Shown here: one piece after another, positions 49,601 through 58,693 of the stretch
Numbering within the stretch: position 1 is the stretch's first letter
Layout: every line of letters begins with the position of its first letter
NCBI GenBank assembly: GCA_025617745.1
Contig: CM046853.1
Coordinates: 64,427,024 to 64,491,023 of the forward strand
Length of the DNA: 64,000 nucleotides
Origin: Heliocidaris erythrogramma
Lineage: Eukaryota; Echinodermata; Echinoidea; Camarodonta; Echinometridae
Reading direction: 5' to 3'
Notes under the pieces: generated by a model
The model's database searches: none
What the model saw: the letters and a program-made list of their open reading frames with translations, nothing else
Told to the model about the DNA's origin: nothing
Translations under genes and position numbers: made by a program

Positions 49601-52600
49601 TGTCCCATAACATCTTACACATTTTTCAGTGCCTGTTTTGTCATCTCCTCTTCACTTATTTCTCTTACTTGACTAGCGTCAGTCTTAATGTTAGTCTGTT
49701 GCCTCACTCTTAACTTTGTGTATGGTATTATTTTGATGAAAAATGCAGCGTTAAAAAAATAAAGGAATCAGTCACTTGTAAACAAAATAAGACGCCATTG
49801 TATTTTCAGCTGCTCGCACCGGGGCATGTTCGGCGTTTCAAGAGGGAACGAATACAATCTGTGATATTATTCGGAGGGCTTTTCAATTTGAAAATGGGGT
49901 TTATTTCATTGATCATTGACCCTTCTCCTGTGTATTTACAATAAAACGGTTTTAGTTATCAGAATCAGTTTCACTTTCCCTTTTAGAATGGTGTGAAATA
50001 AGGTCATGTTAAATATACCAAACTCTTTATAATTTGATAAATAATTGCATTGCAATTACGTTCATTCATTATAGGACGTCGTCTGCTTAAGCAGGATCGA
50101 TCCCTAGTGTGACGACATCAAAACATCGCTATATTTCTGGCGAATCCTCGGATATTCCAGATGCTTAGAAGAGCTTTTAGTTATGTTGTTTTTATAATCA
50201 TCAGATACGCAGTTGACATAAAACTTATACGATTGCCATCTGTAAGCTTCCCAGTTTCTAGTGATACATTAATTGCCATATTTGTGATTTTCTTGCAATG
50301 TGATCTTTAAAACTTAGTTTTCTTTTGATGCTGTACCCTGGGTTACAAAAAGGGGGGAATTGCAGGATGCATAATACAAGTTCAAATGAGCACACTTTGC
50401 GAAATATTTGTTGATTAGATCTATATTGCAGCTGCAAAGACAGTAATCTAACAACAATCTTCTACCAAAATGCCTTGTAACCTCTTGATAAAAACTGTTG
50501 ATGACTGTCATATGTCATTATTTGTCTTTGTTTGTGATGGGTTTATGTTTTGTTATTAGGTATGAAGTGATGGCAAACTACATTAGCAGTCATTCCACAT
50601 CGGGTATCAACAGAGGAGCCAAGGATATCATCAATAAAACCAAGAATCTACAAAAACTAGGTTAGTACTCCCACCATCTCCCTGATTATCTCTGTTGGCA
50701 AATCCATGATTGGTGTCAGCAAGTTTTCTTATTTGCAATTTGGGTCCACCCACCCTCCGCCCAAAAAAGTCTGTTGACAAATCCATGCTTGGTGTCAGCA
50801 AGTTGGTATTTTGCTCATTGGCAAATTTGGGTACACCTACTCCCTCAAAATCTTTTGGCAAATCTTCATAATTTTTGTCAAATAGTTTGTATTATGCTGA
50901 TTGGAACAGTCAGGTTCACCCCCCCCCCCCACAAAATAATGAAAATAACCTGTTGGCAAATATCCATGATTAGTGTCAGCTAGTTTGTATTTTGTTTATT
51001 GACAAATTTGGTCCATCCCCCCAAAAATAGTTGTTGGATTATTTGTGTAGGAAAGTTCTTCACACAGTATTCCGTATTGATGATCAGGGCACCCAACATC
51101 ATCACCATTTCATTGACATGTCATAGTGATACCTTCATGAACTAGGCTGCCAGTGAAGAAGCCCTTTCTGAAGTTCTTGTTTCTTATGATCTAAGAGACT
51201 GGTTTTGGTCCATTTATTCAATACTGCTAATCAGGGAAACTCACATCATCACCACTTTCATGACTTGTCAATGTGTTTTCATCTTCTTCACCATACACCT
51301 CTATGCAGCAGGCTGTGAATGAGAATGCCTAAAAGTTGAGAACCATTTCTGCAAAAGACTGGTTCCTATCATATATCAAATATTACATATACACCTCCAT
51401 GCAGCAGGCTGTGAATGAGAATGCCTAAAAGTTGAGAACCATTTCTGCAAAAGACTGGTTCCTATCATATATCAAATATTACATATCCGAGCAGTTACAC
51501 ACCTTCATTACTTAATTGATTTGTAATTGTGTTACCATTCTATTCATCAGATGCTGGCATGAAGCAAGCAGCCAATGAGAAAGCCTTTGAGAAATTCCAG
51601 CAGGCAACAGGAGGAAAGCTCAAGAAAGCTGATGAAGCTCACCCTTCAGAGAAATATGAAGGTAAGGAAGCAAATAAGTGTCTTTGCTTTTAGACCAATG
51701 GTATTTTCAAGCCATATCCCTCCTGTCAGTTTGTTTCACCCATACAAAATTTGGTGTGGTTGATGGTTTATTTTACCTCACTGCTCAGTAAACTCTGTAT
51801 GCCTGTAAGTTAACAACCAGGGACGTACAGCTTTAAGTCCTATTTGAGGGACTTGGTTATGAAGATTAATGCCAAGCGTATCGACTTGGTTTCAAACTGG
51901 GACCTCCTGGTTACGAGACTTCTGATCTACCATTAAAACAATTTGGCACGTAAAGAACAAATGAGGTCAATCCCATTTTTCAGAACTTTTGTACATTAAA
52001 GAAGAATAAACTGTGGACAACATAACCTGATGATCTAATGCACATTTATGAGCTGTCACGTTTGAATATAAAAAATAGAATTTATTGTTGTAAACAGAAT
52101 GATTGTCATTGGCAAATAATTACATTCCAAGTTTTCAATGATACTTTTAAGTTCAGATGACAATTGAATAAGGTAGTAAATTTGCACTGTTCTTGCTTCA
52201 GGTGGAGAGGGTGCCGCTGCTGCCTCCGCTGCTGCTGCTGCTGCTGCAGAAGGTCCTAAAGCATGGACTACGGAGGAGCAGAAGAGATTAGAACAAGCCT
52301 TGAAGACATTCCCTGCCAGTGCTGCAGATAGATGGGATAAGATAGCTGAAGCCGTACCTACTAGGACTAAGAAAGAATGCATGAAGAGATATAAGGTATC
52401 TAATTTATTATCATTCTTTTCTTCTTTGGCTCTTCTCCTTCTTCATCAGATTCTTCTTTTTTTGTATGCTTCTTCTTTGTCTTTTTCAGTTGCTACTTTT
52501 TCTTCTTTGTTTTCTTCTTTTATTTTTCATCTTCTTCTACTGGTCATCCTACTTCTTCTTTTCCTTTTTTCCTCTTCTTCTTTCTTGTGTGCCATCTCTT

Positions 52601-53485
52601 TCTTATTCTTCTTTTTCGTATGCTTCCCCTTCATCTTCTTTGTGTTCTTCCTATCCTTTTTCTTCTTGCTTTTCTTTCCATCTATTTCTTCATCTTCTAC
52701 TGGTCATTCTACTTCTTTTGTTTTTCCTTTTTTCCTCTTCTTTCTTCTTTTACTTTCTTGTTTGTCTTCTTTTTTCTCATATTTATCCTCTTATACTTCT
52801 CTATCGTCTTTTTAGTTTCTTTTTCTTCTTCTTCTACTCATTCTTCTTTTCTTGCCTCTTCATTTCTCACTTTTCTCACTTTTTTCAATTTTTACAAACA
52901 AGAAGGAGATAAAAGAAGGTAGAAACATGAATTTGTCAAAGAAATAGAAATTAGAAATGATATAAGCACAAGACACCTAATATTTAGAATAAAGGAGACT
53001 TAAATTTTAATTACTTATCTCAAGAGCTTCACTTCATTTTTATACCATTCTATTTGATTTTCATGGCTTTCTATTTTTACATCCTTTTCATTTTACTTCT
53101 TCAAATTCCTTTCCTTTTAATATCTGTATTCATATATCCTATCATCTCATACTTCCTCTCTTTCTCTCTTCATATCCACCCTCTCTCTCTCTCTCTCTAT
53201 CTATCTCTGTATCTATCTTTCCTTTTCTCCCTCTCTTTCTATTTCTCTATCTCTCATTCTAGCTCTTCCTCTATATATTTGTTTTAGATATTTTGTTACC
53301 AAGTATTCAAGAAGCTCTTTCTGGTATTTTATGAATTTATGAATAGTGTATTTTTTAAAATTTGTATTCAATGTATTTATGTAGTATTATTTGCATTTTC
53401 TTTCTCCTAATTCCAGGAACTTGTTGAGATGGTAAAAGCCAAGAAGGCAGCTCAAGCCCAGGTTGCAAAGTCCAAGAAGCCTTGA
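37669..53485 (+). CDS. DNAJC2: DNAJC2 (zuotin / MPP11), ribosome-associated J-domain co-chaperone (17 exons)
   Basis: Exons: 37669-37738, 39869-40065, 40773-40848, 42090-42191, 42717-42861, 43901-43981, 44424-44581, 45186-45307, 45940-46008, 46977-47057, 47489-47574, 48241-48310, 49008-49192, 50560-50660, 51551-51661, 52202-52395, 53417-53485. All phases join, giving 638 residues (human 621). Known role: J-domain partner of Hsp70L1 in the mammalian ribosome-associated complex, stimulating Hsp70 ATPase on nascent chains; also a chromatin role through its SANT domains. Seen: [10 protein letters not shown]-like [15 protein letters not shown] domain from residue 90 with HPD at 123-125; zuotin region [18 protein letters not shown]; charged coiled-coil helix rich in K/E; SANT1 near 457-512 ([21 protein letters not shown]) and SANT2 near 571-617 ([34 protein letters not shown]). 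A poly-alanine stretch precedes SANT2. Intron 12 holds a further in-frame exon candidate (48541-48609). Confidence 0.97.
37739..38340. other. DNAJC2 intron 1, start
   Basis: Plain AT-rich intron before the A/B element pair. Nothing recognised. Confidence 0.45.
38349..39039 (+). mobile_element. hAT-like MITE family A, intact 691-bp copy in DNAJC2 intron 1
   Basis: From CACTCATAGGTACATTCC to GTACCCGGGAGTG, flanked by GTCTATAG (38341-38348 and 39040-39047). This is the cleanest reference copy of family A and has the same length as the nested copy at 2647-3337. Confidence 0.88.
39048..39765 (+). mobile_element. hAT-like MITE family B, intact 718-bp copy
   Basis: From CACACCACGAATAGTGG to GCTATGAGTG, flanked by GTCTATAG (39040-39047 and 39766-39773). 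It matches a reversed A element over most of its length but one end is replaced by about 60 bp holding GTGGTCATATTGACCAC. Confidence 0.85.
40990..41933. mobile_element. 944-bp TTAA-flanked element, copy 1 (DNAJC2 intron 3)
   Basis: Inverted ends AGATCACATTACAAGAAAA and TTTTCTTGTAATGTGGTCT, flanked by TTAA (40986-40989, 41934-41937). An inner inverted pair (GTCTAAGCAGACGATGTCCC near 41216 against GACGTCGTCTGCTTAAGCAG near 41702) is also visible. Non-coding, piggyBac-like by its TTAA only. Confidence 0.88.
42440..42600. repeat. Degenerate TTAGGG/TTAGGTT-rich stretch
   Basis: Irregular GTTAGGGTT, TTAGGTTT and GGGTTAGAGTTAGG phrases in DNAJC2 intron 4; probably a relic of the telomere-like satellite family at 24500. 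Confidence 0.5.
42862..43900. other. DNAJC2 intron 5
   Basis: No gene. A foldback near 43440-43500 (AATAGTACTACTATT with CATCTGTGAATAG and its inverse) is visible. Confidence 0.4.
44655..44968. mobile_element. Foldback MITE interrupted by a SINE (DNAJC2 intron 7)
   Basis: Left part CAAAACTTGTTATCAATAAC with CTCAGCCAATCAGAGGC, right part ATATCAATTTTTATGAAACAGGGCCC. The SINE occupies 44750-44927. Confidence 0.7.
44750..44927 (+). mobile_element. SINE with a 7SL-RNA-like head
   Basis: The first 44 bases (TGGCGTGCGCCTGTAATCC, AGCTAC) closely follow the 5' domain of 7SL RNA (GGTGGCGCGTGCCTGTAGTC). Then a B-box-like GGTTCGAGAC at 44818-44827, the shared body GTGACGTTAAAGGTCGG, and a CACACA tail. 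The resemblance is from memory of 7SL and needs alignment. Confidence 0.65.
46150..46519. mobile_element. TA-flanked MITE (Tc1/mariner-like), copy 2 (DNAJC2 intron 9)
   Basis: 370 bp, ends CTGTAAATGCAG and CTGTTATTT-side GCATTTACAG, TA on each side. Shares GGGTCGCTCAGCGC-type sequence with 18758-19080. Confidence 0.75.
46879..46904. repeat. GT dinucleotide repeat
   Basis: Thirteen GT units in DNAJC2 intron 9. Confidence 0.9.
47693..47890 (-). mobile_element. SINE, same body as 44750 but a different head
   Basis: On the minus strand: CCCAGGTTCGAATCTCAG (B box), GGTGACATTAAAGGTCGG body and a CACACA tail as in the 44750 copy. Upstream of the B box the head is not 7SL-like (TTGCGGTAATGTCTATGGGC, CGCCTACAAAGTGACTCTG). 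Confidence 0.75.
48252..48850. repeat. 299-300 bp tandem duplication containing DNAJC2 exon 12
   Basis: Unit 1 is 48252-48550, unit 2 is 48551-48850, about 95 percent identical. Each starts TGAATGAGAGATTCAGC inside exon 12 and ends CAATCAAAAC in the intron, so the duplication joined intron sequence to the truncated exon. Confidence 0.93.
48541..48609 (+). CDS. DNAJC2: Candidate extra DNAJC2 exon (12b) made by the tandem duplication
   Basis: After AACTTCAG, 69 nt (23 codons, phase 0 to 0) stay open: [15 protein letters not shown], then LKTVFQEE, followed by the same GTACAT donor as exon 12. Including it between exons 12 and 13 keeps the frame and repeats a piece of the charged helix. The human protein aligns without a gap when it is left out, so it is not ancestral. 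The pyrimidine tract before the acceptor is weak; use in mRNA is unproven. Confidence 0.5.
49363..50306. mobile_element. 944-bp TTAA-flanked element, copy 2 (DNAJC2 intron 13)
   Basis: Same length and orientation as 40990-41933, ends AGATCACATTGCAAGAAAA and TTTTCTTGCAATGTGATCT, TTAA at 49359-49362 and 50307-50310. Only scattered single-base differences. Confidence 0.9.
50690..51040. repeat. Degenerate tandem repeat in DNAJC2 intron 14
   Basis: About four units of 85-100 bp built on TTGGCAAATCCATGATTGG, GTCAGCAAGTT and a C-rich patch (CCACCC, CCCCCCCCCC). Confidence 0.75.
51140..51490 (+). pseudogene. Three decayed copies of DNAJC2 exon 15
   Basis: Near 51138, 51313 and 51402 the + strand reads M-N-stop-A-A-S-E-E-A, then twice M-Q-Q-A-V-N-E-N-A-stop, matching [12 protein letters not shown] of exon 15 (51551-51661). 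The last two copies are an almost perfect direct repeat of about 100 bp (51292-51488). Stops and lost splice sites exclude use. Confidence 0.7.
51810..51955 (-). mobile_element. Possible tRNA-derived SINE relic
   Basis: The minus strand has AATGGTAGATCAGAAGTC (A-box-like) and CAGTTTGAAACC (B-box-like) at suitable spacing in DNAJC2 intron 15. Confidence 0.4.
52410..52890. repeat. 480-nt pyrimidine tract in DNAJC2 intron 16
   Basis: TTC/TTTC repeats with few purines right after exon 16. The long open frames here (Ser/Phe/Leu only) come from composition. Confidence 0.9.
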
Positions 53486-54035
53486 TCATCCTCAACCCTC
53501 CACCAAACCATTCACCACCACCACCCCCATTCTTTCAGTTGTACCCACTTCTGCAATGTCACTAAACTATCTTTTCACCTTGACTCATCCTTGGTTCCTT
53601 GTGAATCGATAACTGATTAAAATCATAGAGTACCAAGGATGACGATCGCTTAAGTTTGGCAACGTGAAAGATACATTGTTTACGAGACAAGTATCTAATA
53701 GTGAGAAATGGGGGATGCCTTTATTTGCCTACTTTTGGTTAATGATGAATAAATTACTAGCAAGACCAATATGGGACTTACGCACAGGAAATCTCTTGTA
53801 ATCATTGGAGAAGTACCACAGAATTTTTATCATTTGCATATCAAATACTCCATAAAAGAACAATTAGATATCTTCAAATTGTAGAACTAAAGGCCATGAC
53901 ATATTGTATGATCTGATTATAACCGTACTTTGTCATGGTTAGAGTCTTTGCCGTGGAAAAAAAGGGCAATAATATCAACATATGCCACCACCTTTCTGTA
54001 TTGAGAATCCCACTCTTCAAAGGAATCACTGTCCT
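53486..54035 (+). other. DNAJC2 3' flank / probable 3' UTR
   Basis: Non-coding. AATAAA at 53748-53753, about 265 bp after the stop, is a good polyadenylation signal candidate. Confidence 0.55.
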
Positions 54036-54210
54036 GGGGGGTGTTTCATAAAGCTGTTCGTAAAGTTACGAATGACTTTACGAACGACTGGAACATGTTC
54101 TTGGGTGCTGCTATATTAATCAGATTCTCAATCATTCAGCACAAGAACTGATCACCAGTCGTGCGTAAAGTCGTGCGTAACTTACGAACAGCTTTATGAA
54201 ACACCCCCCT
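54036..54210. mobile_element. 175-bp foldback MITE
   Basis: Ends GGGGTGTTTCATAAAGCTG and CAGCTTTATGAAACACCCC; inner arms ACGAATGACTTTACG and GCGTAAAGTCGTGCG. Confidence 0.85.
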
Positions 54211-54289
54211 GGTGATAAGCATGTTTTGCTTAGAGTGAATCGCCAGCCAATGAACGGCAATAAATAAACTAGACAATGTCTTGTTGCTG

Positions 54290-55495
54290 ATTTTTATGCC
54301 TCCGCCCACCGAAGGTGGGTGCCGGAGGCATTATGTTTTCGGGTTGTCCGTCCGTGCGTCCATGCGTCCGTCCGTCCGTCCCACTTCTCGTTACCACGAT
54401 ATCTGAAGAATCATTTGAGGTAGGAACCTCAAACTTGGTACTAGTATGTATCCCCATACGAAGATGAACTGATTAGATTTTGGGGTAAGGAGGTCAAAGG
54501 TCAGAGGTCAATTTACATGAAATTACATAAAAATTCTTGGTTTTTAGCACCGTTACCACGATATCTCAAGAACTGTTTAAGATAAGAACTTCAAACTTGG
54601 TACTAGTATGTTTCCCTATATGAAGATGAACTGATTAGATTTTGGGGTAAGGAGGTCAAAGGTCAGAGGTCACAGAGGTCAATTTACATGAAATTACATA
54701 AAAATTCATGGTTTTTAGCACCGTTACCACGATATCTCAAGAAATGTTTGAGGTAAGAACTTCAAACTTGGTACTAGTATGTTTCCCTATATGAAGATGA
54801 ACTGATTAGATTTTGGGGTAAGGAGGTCAAAGGTCAGAGGTCACAGAGGTCAATTTACATGAAATTACATGAAATTCTTGGTTTTTAGCACCGTTACCGC
54901 GATATCTCAAGAACTATCTGAGGTGAGAACTTCAAACTTGGTACCAGTATGTATCCCCATAGAAAGAGGAACTGATTAGATTTTGGGGTAGGTAGGTCAA
55001 AGTTCAGAGGTCACAGAGGTCAATTTACATGAAATTACATGGAATTAGTGGTTTTTAGCACCGTTCACCGCGATATCTCAAGAACTATCTGAGGTGAGAA
55101 CTTCAAACTTGGTACCAGTATGTATCCCCATAGAAAGAGGAACTGATTAGATTTTGGGGTAGGTAGGTCAAAGTTCAGAGGTCACAGAGGTCAATTTACA
55201 TGAAATTACATGGAATTAGTGGTTTTTAGCACCGTTACCGCGATATCTCGAACTATCCGAGGTGAGCACTTCAAACTTGGTACCAGTATGTATCCCCATA
55301 CGAAGATGAACTGATTAGATTTTGGGGTAAGGAGGTCAAAGGTCAGAGGTCACAGAGGTCAATTTACATAAAATTACATAAAATTACATGAAATTACTGG
55401 TTTATAGCTTCGTTATCAAATATTTCTAGAACAGTTTGAGCCATCAACTGAATTTAGGCGGAGGCATATAGGAGACGCAGTCGCATTCATCTTGT
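54290..55495. repeat. Tandem repeat (about 160-175 bp units) with DR1 motifs
   Basis: Begins with a hairpin (CCTCCGCCCACCGAAGGTGG) and GTCCGTCCGTCC, then about six units each with TACCACGATATCTCAAGAAC, TCAAACTTGGTACTAGTATG and GGAGGTCAAAGGTCAGAGGT. It ends GGCGGAGGCATATAGGAG, the inverse of the start, so the whole block resembles one element. The TDGRTDG peptide on the minus strand is a repeat artefact. Confidence 0.85.
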
Positions 55496-56007
55496 TCCTT
55501 GTTGCTATAAACTAGGTCTTTACAGCAGTTTGATCTTTTTTTTTCAATGCTTTGTATTAGTCAAAATGTTGATTTCCAAAACTATGCAACTTCACTTACT
55601 TTGAAGTGATCCATATTGGTATGGCTTAAAGATTGATCTCATTTCACTCTTATTTAAATAACCCCTTCTGTATCTGCTTCTCTTTTTGCCTCCTCTTTTC
55701 AACAACAGTTTAGTAACAAACAAAATAACCTTTATCATACATTATCCTTCCTTCAATGGCTGTGTCGAGACACTATTTTTTATTGCAGTTTATATACCAG
55801 CTGTTGGAGAAATTTCGATTGAAGAAGTCCAAAGAACCTAATCATTATTGGATATAATGAGGAACTATTTCGTGACAATGATGAATAAACCATTTTTGAA
55901 AGAAAAAGAATAGCCCTTGTATTTGAAATTTTGTTGATCATGCTGCAGCATTAAGATTTACAGTGTGAAAAAGGAAACCCAATTTTTCTTCTCGATTATT
56001 GAAAATA

Positions 56008-56184
56008 CAGTGGAAACTCTCTATAACGAGGTCCTTGGGACCATGAAAATTACCTTGTTATATCAGGAATCTCTCTATATCAGGGTAAAAAATAAAAGAA
56101 CATAAAGACCTGGGACCAGCAAAAATTACCTTGTTATATCGGGAATCTTGTTATATCGGAGCTCTTTATAACATATTTCCACTG
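56008..56184. mobile_element. 177-bp TA-flanked foldback MITE
   Basis: CAGTGGAAACTCTCTATAAC at the left and TTATAACATATTTCCACTG at the right, each next to TA; inner ACCTTGTTATATC repeats. Confidence 0.7.
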
Positions 56185-56308
56185 TATCAGTATTTCTAAT
56201 GGATATGTAACATTCCTGTAAAATATCAAATGTGTCATAATTGTCATTTTTGATTGAGAGTTGGAATTCGATGATCCCCAGCTCTATCATCACAGATATA
56301 TCATATCA

Positions 56309-56576
56309 CAGTGGCGTATCCAGGGGGGCGCAACAGGCGCGCACCCCCCCCCCCTATTGGCCGTCGTAAAAAAAAAAAACTAGCAAAAAAAAAAAAATCC
56401 TCGTACCAATTGAAAATATTGTTCATTAAATAGGCTTCAAAATTGGTCACATATAGCACTATTTTGCATCTCAGCCCTTCTTCAGAAGCAAAAATTTTCC
56501 AATGACTCCTCCCCCATGACGGCGATCAATAATTCCTGGTGCCCCCCCCTATTGGGAAATCCTGGATACGCCGCTG
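56309..56576. mobile_element. 268-bp MITE with CAGTGGCGTATCC ends
   Basis: CAGTGGCGTATCCAGG at the left and CCTGGATACGCCGCTG at the right, C-rich and G-rich arms inside. The flanking duplication is not clean (ATATCA shared). Confidence 0.75.
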
Positions 56577-58693
56577 ATATCAAAGACAAAAAAAAACACA
56601 ATTTTTAATATGCATCATAAGAGATATACTTATGTTTAAAGAGATATTGCTTTGGAAATTTGGATTTTTCTTTTTTAAGAAACACACTGAAATATCAAGT
56701 ACGATATCATTTTTGTGACTTTTCAGTAACTGAAATTTTCTTGAAAATTCAATTTGTTAGCAGTGCCATGATTAGCAGCAACACTTCATTTCGTACATGT
56801 ATATTCATTTGGGGGGCATTTATGAATAAGCTTAATATATTCTTCGCTGAAGTTTTATAACCATTGAATTTTAATAGGAGTTTCATTGCATACCATATGC
56901 TGGATAATAATGAAGTGTCTTGAAGAGGATGAGTGACAAAATAGATCTTACTCCAAAGAGACTGAACTTTAAACCAAGGGAAAGAAATTGGAACTTCTGA
57001 CATATCTTACAGGATCTTACATTACAAAAATGAGGACAAATGTGAAAAGTTTTTCTCATTTCAATTGCAGCCATTTTTATTTCATAATTTACACTTTTCA
57101 ATATTGAACATCGAATTTTGAATTGTACATGGTGCATTCAAATTGTGTACCTTATAAATCAACATTATTGATTGCTGTAAATACCCAAATACGTACTTTT
57201 ACATTCTGACCACTGTACACTTCTATCAAAATATGGAATCAAGTAATATACAATGCATGATTGACATTACAGTTTGATGGATTGTCAAATAATTACTAGT
57301 AATTTTCATAGAAATTTAGTTTTTATTCACTGATTATAAGTTTGTGTGAGTGACTGATATATTCTGATATTAATAGACACTGATTTACGGATCAAATTTG
57401 TTTGGCAAGCACGGTTCTATGACATAAGTTTTTTTTCTCCCTATTTCAAAGAATTCATGTGAGCTCAAAACGATGAAGGCTTATCAAAATGATACTGTTC
57501 CATCTGGCCAAATTACAGATTACATACAATTCAACAAATGAGCAAAATCTGGAAAAAGCATGAAGTATGATTCAAAGGGAATAATAAATATCTGAATTCA
57601 TGCGAGTGCTTCCCCAAGCTAAGTAAAATGAAAAGGGGTGATTTTAACACTATGATCAACATGTCTTCCCTCCCGACTTGGAGGGTTTGAGGAAAAAGAA
57701 ATTATTTCATTTTACAAGCAATCAAGTTTGTCAATCAAATTTGTCAATCAAATTTTGGCAAACCACTATTTTACATCCTGTAAAAACTTGAAAAAGATGT
57801 GACGGGCAAGGAACAAGTTACATCTGAAAGTTTAGTAGACTGCATTATCGGAAACAAATTTCAGTAAACAAACTGCTTGTCCTAATGCCTTTTCCAATTT
57901 TCTTTTTATTTATATTGCCATATGAAGGCATGACATTGTATGTATTAATTAAGTTAAATTAAGAGTTTTAAAAAATCCATTATATTCAGTATGTATTTCA
58001 GTATATATTTCAGTTTTGGCAAACCTGATACGTACATTTCAAAATACTTTTCATATAAATCTATCAGCTGATGGACAAGAAACTGAACAATGACATATTC
58101 TACAAACGACATATTATATACAATTGAGACTGAGAGAAATTCATGACAGAAGGTGACAACCACTGGCTGACATCCAAAAACCTAAAGCACTTGATTATGG
58201 AGCTAGATCTAAAACTACAAAATTCTCCGGATATAATTACACTATGAGTAAATTTTAAACTTTGATAATGTTGTGCATGAAATATAGTTGGCACGTTCAG
58301 CAAATAATACTTTTAATGAGGCAGCTTTGTCTTTGATTTGCATCAAATGTTTCTCCATTCATCAGTGAGCGCATTAGTCGGCTTTGCTTGAGGAAAAGTT
58401 GTATCCCTAACATTTTTAATGGCAAATTCAGAATGCTTGTTCGTTAATGTTGTTCGAAAATGTTCAATTTGAGGGCTATATTAACATCGCTTACAATAGA
58501 ATCTGAAAAATGTTTCATTACTAGTTGCCAAATTTGGCTGTTCTGTCGGCAAACATCGGTTGGCAAACTTAGCTTGTTCTGACAACCCCTTCAAAATGTT
58601 CTAACAAAGCCCCTGACATATACTGATACAAGTGATAGCAAATCATTATACCAATGAGGTCCGAACATTCAGGAAAAATTCTACATTCCCCCA
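56577..58693. other. Intergenic / 3' flank of the CNB gene
   Basis: No exon recognised. TTTATT at about 57907 (AATAAA on the minus strand) is a possible polyadenylation signal for the minus-strand gene. Confidence 0.4.

Noticed and set aside
52300-52922. Large Ser/Leu/Phe open frames
   Set aside because: They begin in DNAJC2 exon 16 or in the pyrimidine tract and reflect composition only.
54269-54457. TDGRTHGRTDG peptide on the minus strand
   Set aside because: Comes from the GTCCGTCC repeat at the start of the tandem array.
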